Source: an uncultured Christensenella sp. | GTDB lineage: Bacteria > Bacillota > Clostridia > Christensenellales > Borkfalkiaceae | Assembly (NCBI GenBank): GCA_905212395.1 | Contig: CAJMEI010000018.1 | Location: 1 to 11,124 of the forward strand | Direction: 5' to 3' | DNA length: 11,124 nt | Shown here: piece after piece, positions 7,323 through 11,124 of the stretch | Layout: each line of letters opens with the position of its first letter | Numbering within the stretch: position 1 is the first letter of the stretch | Made by a program: the position numbers and the translations under genes | Notes under the pieces: generated by a model | Seen by the model: only the letters and a program-made list of their open reading frames with translations | What the model was told of the DNA's origin: nothing | Databases searched by the model: none

Positions 7323-8152
7323 TGAGTTACGCAGACAAAGTGTTTATAGAAAATTGTAAAGATATTATTGAAAACGGCGTTTGGGATACCGACCAAAAGG
7401 TTAGACCTCACTGGGCGGACGGCGCGCCTGCGCATACCGTTAAAAAATTCGGGATTGTAAATCGTTACGATTTAAGCAAAGAATTTCCTATAATAACCGT
7501 AAGAAAAACTTTTTTTAAATCTTGTATAGACGAAATTTTATGGATTTGGCAAAAAAAGTCCAACAAGGTGGCGGATTTACATTCTCATATTTGGGACAGT
7601 TGGGCAGGAGCGGACGGAACGATAGGAAAAGCGTACGGCTATCAACTTGCAAAAAAAAGCATTTATCCCGAAGGCGAATTCGACCAAGTGGACAGGGTTT
7701 TATTTGATTTAAAAAACAATCCGTCAAGTAGAAGAATTTTGACTAACATTTATAATTTCGAAGACTTGCACGAGATGAATTTATATCCTTGCGCGTATTC
7801 TATGACGTTTAACGTAAGCGGAAATAAACTAAACGGAATACTCAATCAGCGTTCGGGCGATATGCTAACGGCAAATAACTGGAACGTAGTTCAATACGCG
7901 GTACTCCTTCACATGTTCGCGCAGGTATCTTCTTTGCAAGTAGGAGAATTAGTTCACGTTATTTGCGACGCGCACATTTACGACAGACACGTTCCCATCG
8001 TCAAAAAAATTATAGAAAATCCTACTTTTAAAGCTCCCGAATTTAAAATCAATAAAGACGTAAAGAATTTTTACGACTTTACTTTGGACGATTTTAAATT
8101 AGAAGGCTACGAATGTAATACTTTAAACGAAAAGTTGGAGGTCGCAATTTAA
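7322..8152 (+). CDS. thyA: Thymidylate synthase ThyA (phi3T/B. subtilis ThyA type)
   Basis: ThyA converts dUMP to dTMP using methylenetetrahydrofolate, yielding dihydrofolate, which the next gene's enzyme reduces. The 276-residue product has the nucleophile C157 in LYPCAYS, the QRSGD phosphate/base-binding motif (176-180), N188, the dimer-partner arginines R137-R138, and DAHIYDRH (216-223). Stretches such as ELLWIWQ-like EILWIWQ (71-77), HIWDSW (89-94) and NNPSSRR (132-138) resemble the B. subtilis phage phi3T-type ThyA (about 279 residues) more than the E. coli type. As in that branch, the residue after PC is not His (here Ala158). AAGGAGA at 7308-7314 is a strong ribosome site. The ATG shares its A with the SDR stop codon, and the thyA stop in turn overlaps the DHFR start. 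Identification is secure. Confidence 0.96.
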   Translation: MSYADKVFIENCKDIIENGVWDTDQKVRPHWADGAPAHTVKKFGIVNRYDLSKEFPIITVRKTFFKSCIDEILWIWQKKSNKVADLHSHIWDSWAGADGTIGKAYGYQLAKKSIYPEGEFDQVDRVLFDLKNNPSSRRILTNIYNFEDLHEMNLYPCAYSMTFNVSGNKLNGILNQRSGDMLTANNWNVVQYAVLLHMFAQVSSLQVGELVHVICDAHIYDRHVPIVKKIIENPTFKAPEFKINKDVKNFYDFTLDDFKLEGYECNTLNEKLEVAI

Positions 8153-8658
8153 TGCAGTTAATTGTTGCGGTAGACAGTCGTTGGGGTATAGGTAAAAACA
8201 ATGGACTCTTATTTTCTTTAAAAGAAGATATGAAATATTTTAAAGAAAAAACGACGGGTAACGTTGTGTGTATGGGATATAATACTCTTTTGTCTTTCCC
8301 AAATTCTAAACCTTTAAAAAACAGGGTAAATATTACGCTTTGTCCGCAAGAAGTAGAAAGACAAGACTTGATTTGCGTACACTCTTTAAAAGATTTATTT
8401 ACCGAATTAAAAAAGTACGACAGTGAAAAAATATTCGTAATAGGCGGAGCTACTTTTTATAAAACTATGCTCGATTATTGCGAATACGCTTATATTACAA
8501 AAGTTTTAGCCGACGGACAAGCGGAAGTTTTTTTTGAAAATTTGGATAAACGTTCTAATTGGGAACTTATAGAAGAAGGGAAAGAAATTCAAGACGGAGA
8601 TTATAAAATTAAGTTTTGTAAATACAAAAATAAAGCGGTAAAACGCTTTACCGAATAG
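8152..8658 (+). CDS. folA: Dihydrofolate reductase
   Basis: The enzyme reduces dihydrofolate to tetrahydrofolate with NADPH, closing the cycle opened by ThyA, and is the trimethoprim target. At 168 residues it has the usual chromosomal length. Visible features are the N-terminal IVAVDSRWGIGKN, the catalytic acid D26 in LKEDMKYF, the folate-binding R58 in PLKNR, and the GGATFY cofactor motif (98-103). Two usual positions differ: the LPW of E. coli (W22) is LLF here (19-21), and the Arg of MGR (E. coli R44, contacting the NADPH 2'-phosphate) is Y43 in MGYNT. GGAGGT at 8137-8142 is a very strong ribosome site. The ATG overlaps the thyA stop by one base. The symbol folA is used by orthology; dfrA is a synonym. 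Confidence 0.95.
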   Translation: MQLIVAVDSRWGIGKNNGLLFSLKEDMKYFKEKTTGNVVCMGYNTLLSFPNSKPLKNRVNITLCPQEVERQDLICVHSLKDLFTELKKYDSEKIFVIGGATFYKTMLDYCEYAYITKVLADGQAEVFFENLDKRSNWELIEEGKEIQDGDYKIKFCKYKNKAVKRFTE

Positions 8659-8665
8659 GAAAATA

Positions 8666-10201
8666 ATGGAAAGATATATAATTTTAGGCGTAACGGGCGT
8701 TTTGGTGTTAATGCTTTTATCCGCCGTTATTACGGGATTAAAACGCGGGATAGTAAAAAGTGCAATAAGGGTTGCTACCATCGCTTTAAGTATTCCGCTT
8801 GCCATATTAACGCTTAACGTCATTAAAAAGACTAGTTTTTTCGAGAAAATTATAAATAGGATAGATTTATCTAATTTTGGTATAGACGTAACTCAATTAT
8901 CGGGCAATATAGACGCTTTGGCAACGGCTTTGGTTATGCCTATTGCGTTTATTATAATATTTTTTCTTATTTCTAAACTCACCTATTTTATTTATCTGAT
9001 ATTTAAGATTTTTTTAGGAAGAGCTATAAATAACCATAATTTAGTAGGGAAAGGCGTATCTAAAACGGTCGGGGTTTTAATTAGTTTAATCGGCGCGTTT
9101 ATTACGTTTTACGGAACGTTTTGTCCGTTGAACGGCTACGTCGGAGTTTTAGCGGAAGCGCAAACTTACACTAAAGAAGAAAGTTATCAAACAGATTTTA
9201 AACAAGTCGTAAAAATAACTAATAGCGCAAAAGAGTTAAGAAGTCATTTCTTATTTTCTTCTAACGCAAAATTTAGCGATAAAATATTCAATAATTTAAC
9301 GGATATAAAATATAAAACGCTTAACGGGGAAGAAACTTATTCCACTAATTTAAAAAAGGAAATTTTAGGCACTGTAGAATTATTACCTTCCGTTAAAGAT
9401 TTTTCCGGGCTTACTAAAAAAGAAGAAAATATCGATTACGCTAAAATAAGGGCGTCGGTTAAAAGTATAGGCGATTATAGCGGAGATAACAGCGTTTTAA
9501 CCGCAAAAATTTTAATAAATTACGTTACGGTACAATTAGGCGAAAAAGCTCCCGATTACGTCGGCAATTACGGTCAAAAATATTTCGATATAGTAAATCC
9601 TTTGTTGGAAGAAATGAAAGCTTCCACAATGAATACCGCTAACGAAAAATTAGTAACAGCGTTAAACGTTTTCGGCGCGCTAAACGAAACGCTTACTTAT
9701 CTCGACACTTTAGAAAACAACACTTACACGGGCGACGGCGTTCAGATAAAAGCTATTATGAATTTTATCGAACCCGACAGTTGGACGCAGTATACAAGAC
9801 CGCTTATGAAAAAATCTACGTTAGATAACGGCGGAAGCAATGCGGAAGCGTTGGCGGAAGTCGTAGTAAATATATTCGACGAATTGTATTTAATTAAACA
9901 AAACGGCGGAGATTTAGACGCGGAGTGTTTAAAAGCGGACAGAACGTTTATAGCGACTTACAAATGCGCTAAAAAAGCCGACGAATTGACTCCTAAAATG
10001 GTAAACGACATGATAGACGCGGTTTTAGATTCAGAATTACTTCAAAACGCCATAAACAATGTAAATCAAGGCGGTTATAAAATAAGCAACATAACCGCAA
10101 GCGATAAAGAAAAAATTAAAGGGCTTTTGACGGAAAGAAAAACTTACGAAAACGAAAGCGTTTTAAATAATATTGCAAGTATTTTCGACATAACGCTTTA
10201 A
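8666..10201 (+). CDS. CvpA-like membrane protein with a large C-terminal domain
   Basis: The 511-residue product has four predicted membrane segments (about 4-23, 33-52, 86-116 and 133-153), then some 355 mostly helical, hydrophilic residues with no motif I recognise. The segment GLKRGIVKSAIR after the first helix resembles the GxxRG pattern of CvpA-family proteins, and GKGVSKTVGVLISLIG (128-143) resembles the glycine-spaced last CvpA helix. Positive residues after helices 1 and 3 suggest both loops are cytoplasmic, putting the C-terminal domain outside the cell. CvpA itself is only about 160 residues, so two thirds of this protein is extra. AGGA at 8657-8660 overlaps the DHFR stop and lies five bases before the ATG; the gap is seven bases, so it is cotranscribed with thyA and DHFR. 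Its function is unknown; the CvpA link is moderate. Confidence 0.75.
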   Translation: MERYIILGVTGVLVLMLLSAVITGLKRGIVKSAIRVATIALSIPLAILTLNVIKKTSFFEKIINRIDLSNFGIDVTQLSGNIDALATALVMPIAFIIIFFLISKLTYFIYLIFKIFLGRAINNHNLVGKGVSKTVGVLISLIGAFITFYGTFCPLNGYVGVLAEAQTYTKEESYQTDFKQVVKITNSAKELRSHFLFSSNAKFSDKIFNNLTDIKYKTLNGEETYSTNLKKEILGTVELLPSVKDFSGLTKKEENIDYAKIRASVKSIGDYSGDNSVLTAKILINYVTVQLGEKAPDYVGNYGQKYFDIVNPLLEEMKASTMNTANEKLVTALNVFGALNETLTYLDTLENNTYTGDGVQIKAIMNFIEPDSWTQYTRPLMKKSTLDNGGSNAEALAEVVVNIFDELYLIKQNGGDLDAECLKADRTFIATYKCAKKADELTPKMVNDMIDAVLDSELLQNAINNVNQGGYKISNITASDKEKIKGLLTERKTYENESVLNNIASIFDITL

Positions 10202-10208
10202 AAACTTT

Positions 10209-10249
10209 TTCGGCTAGCTAGGTAATGCTAAACTAGCCGAATATTTTTT
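10209..10249 (+). terminator. Intrinsic terminator of the SDR-thyA-DHFR-CvpA operon
   Basis: TTCGGCTAG (10209-10217) pairs perfectly with CTAGCCGAA (10233-10241) over nine bases with a 15-base loop, followed by TA and TTTTTT (10244-10249). It starts eight bases after the stop codon of the CvpA-like gene. Confidence 0.85.
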
Positions 10250-10326
10250 CGAAAACAGATATTGCTAAACGGTAGAATATCTTTTCGTGTTACTAATAAC
10301 GTTGAATTAAAGAAAATTTACCTATC

Positions 10327-10346
10327 TTAAATAGCGAACTATTTAA
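10327..10346 (+). promoter_or_regulatory. Small leader hairpin upstream of polA
   Basis: TTAAATAG (10327-10334) pairs perfectly with CTATTTAA (10339-10346) around the loop CGAA, nine bases before the polA ribosome site. AGCGA (10333-10337) could instead pair with TCGCT (10347-10351), so two exclusive folds exist. The spacer 10250-10364 must hold the polA promoter. TAGAAT at 10273-10278 is a fair -10 without a good -35, and TTGAAT at 10302-10307 is a weak -35. The stem is AT-rich and could be chance. Confidence 0.25.
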
Positions 10347-10364
10347 TCGCTCACGGAGTAAAAA

Positions 10365-11124
10365 ATGGAACTTGTTTTAATAGACGGAAACAGCTTAATA
10401 AACAGGGCGTTTTACGCAACGCCTTTGCTTACTTCGCCCGACGGTGCGCCCACGAACGCCGTTTACGCTTTTTTGAATATGCTTTTCAAAATAGAAAAGG
10501 ATTTGTCGCCAAAATATCTTTTGGTTGCTTTCGACAGAAAAGAGCCCACTTTTAGGCATAAGGTATACGCCGAATACAAGGCGGGCAGAAGCCCTATGCC
10601 AACGGAACTTGCCGTACAAATTCCGCTTTTAAAAGAAGTTTTAGACGCAATGGGAATAGCGCACTATGAAAAAGCCGGGTTCGAGGCAGACGATATTATA
10701 GGAAGCTACGCAAAGCAAATTTCTTTATCAACCGCCATTTTTACGGGAGATAGAGACGCTTTTCAGTTGGTAGACGAGCATACTAGCGTATACTTTACAA
10801 AACGCGGAATTACCGAAACCGACGTTTACGACGTAAACAATTTTAAGGAAAAATACGGGGTTGAACCGCAACAGGTAATAGACTTAAAAGCTTGTATGGG
10901 CGACCAGTCCGATAATATAAAGGGTATAGAAGGCGTAGGTGAAAAAACTGCCGTGAGTTTAATTTCGACTTATTCTTCTATTGAAAACCTTTACGAGCAT
11001 ACGGATGAATTAAAAGGTAAGCTTAAAGAAAAGGTGGAAAACGGCAAAGAAAGCGCGTTTTTATCTAAAAAGTTAGCTACCATTTGCGATAGTATGCCCT
11101 TAGAGTTACCATTAGAAAGCTTAG
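10365..11124 (+). CDS. polA: DNA polymerase I, N-terminal 5'-3' exonuclease domain (3' end outside window)
   Basis: DNA polymerase I removes RNA primers and fills gaps in replication and repair. The 253 codons present cover almost exactly the 5' nuclease (FEN-like) domain. Metal-binding acidic residues are visible: D7 in LIDGNS, D57 in AFDRKEPTFRH, E107-D109-D110 in FEADD, D129 and D131 in TGDRDAF, and D180 and D183 in MGDQSDN. The helix-hairpin-helix follows as NIKGIEGVGEKTA (184-196). GGAG at 10355-10358 lies six bases before the ATG, which fixes the start. The frame stays open to the window end, where the polymerase part (a further 600 or so residues in most homologues) is cut off. It lies after a terminator, so it has its own transcription start. 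It could in principle be a stand-alone exonuclease of the same family, but length and context favour polA. Confidence 0.93.
   Translation, partial: MELVLIDGNSLINRAFYATPLLTSPDGAPTNAVYAFLNMLFKIEKDLSPKYLLVAFDRKEPTFRHKVYAEYKAGRSPMPTELAVQIPLLKEVLDAMGIAHYEKAGFEADDIIGSYAKQISLSTAIFTGDRDAFQLVDEHTSVYFTKRGITETDVYDVNNFKEKYGVEPQQVIDLKACMGDQSDNIKGIEGVGEKTAVSLISTYSSIENLYEHTDELKGKLKEKVENGKESAFLSKKLATICDSMPLELPLESL

Noticed and set aside
170..9000. Other antisense and overlapping open frames of 60-105 codons within valS, rnj, trmR, trhP, the SDR gene, thyA and the DHFR gene
   Set aside because: All are shadows of well-supported genes, without family similarity or plausible start sites.
10395..10619. Minus-strand open frame of 74 codons opposite polA
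   Set aside because: It lies wholly opposite conserved polA exonuclease motifs, has no ribosome site and encodes nothing recognisable.

Overview
The window is an AT-rich stretch (about one third G+C by eye) of a bacterial chromosome. All recognisable genes lie on the plus strand, and all but one (a CvpA-like membrane protein) belong to conserved families. A complete sigK gene with a pro-sequence, RNase J, and a TrmR/TrhP tRNA-modification pair point to an endospore-forming Firmicute of the class Clostridia, most likely an uncultured, gut-type lineage. The exact order is a guess. I see no mobile element, CRISPR array, rRNA or tRNA.

Layout. (1) 1-1816 is the 3' two thirds of valS (valyl-tRNA synthetase). 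(2) 1817-2091 is a non-coding spacer with TAGCCG-type repeats and a strong terminator-like hairpin just before the next gene. (3) 2092-5576 is a tight cluster of RNase J, a TrmR-type O-methyltransferase and a TrhP-type U32 protein. It links RNA decay with synthesis of 5-methoxyuridine at tRNA wobble position 34. (4) 5605-6359 is sigK, the late mother-cell sporulation sigma factor, behind a sigma-E-like promoter and followed by terminator hairpins. (5) 6493-10249 is one transcription unit: a short-chain dehydrogenase, thymidylate synthase, dihydrofolate reductase and a large CvpA-like membrane protein. It runs from a promoter set almost on the first start codon to a terminator. thyA and the DHFR gene form the dTMP/tetrahydrofolate cycle and are coupled by TAATG stop/start overlaps. 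(6) 10365-11124 is the 5' third of polA (DNA polymerase I), cut by the window edge. It is the only gene start after the last terminator.

The least ordinary signal is compositional. Throughout the coding sequence, silent third positions are C rather than T when the next codon starts with G, and G rather than A when the second codon base is C. Otherwise T and A dominate. CpG is therefore enriched on both strands of an AT-rich genome, which suggests an unusual mutation or repair bias. Other points of interest are the terminator hairpin inside the RNase J leader, the nearly leaderless, dyad-covered start of the dehydrogenase operon, and a TAGCCG stem shared by the intergenic hairpins.
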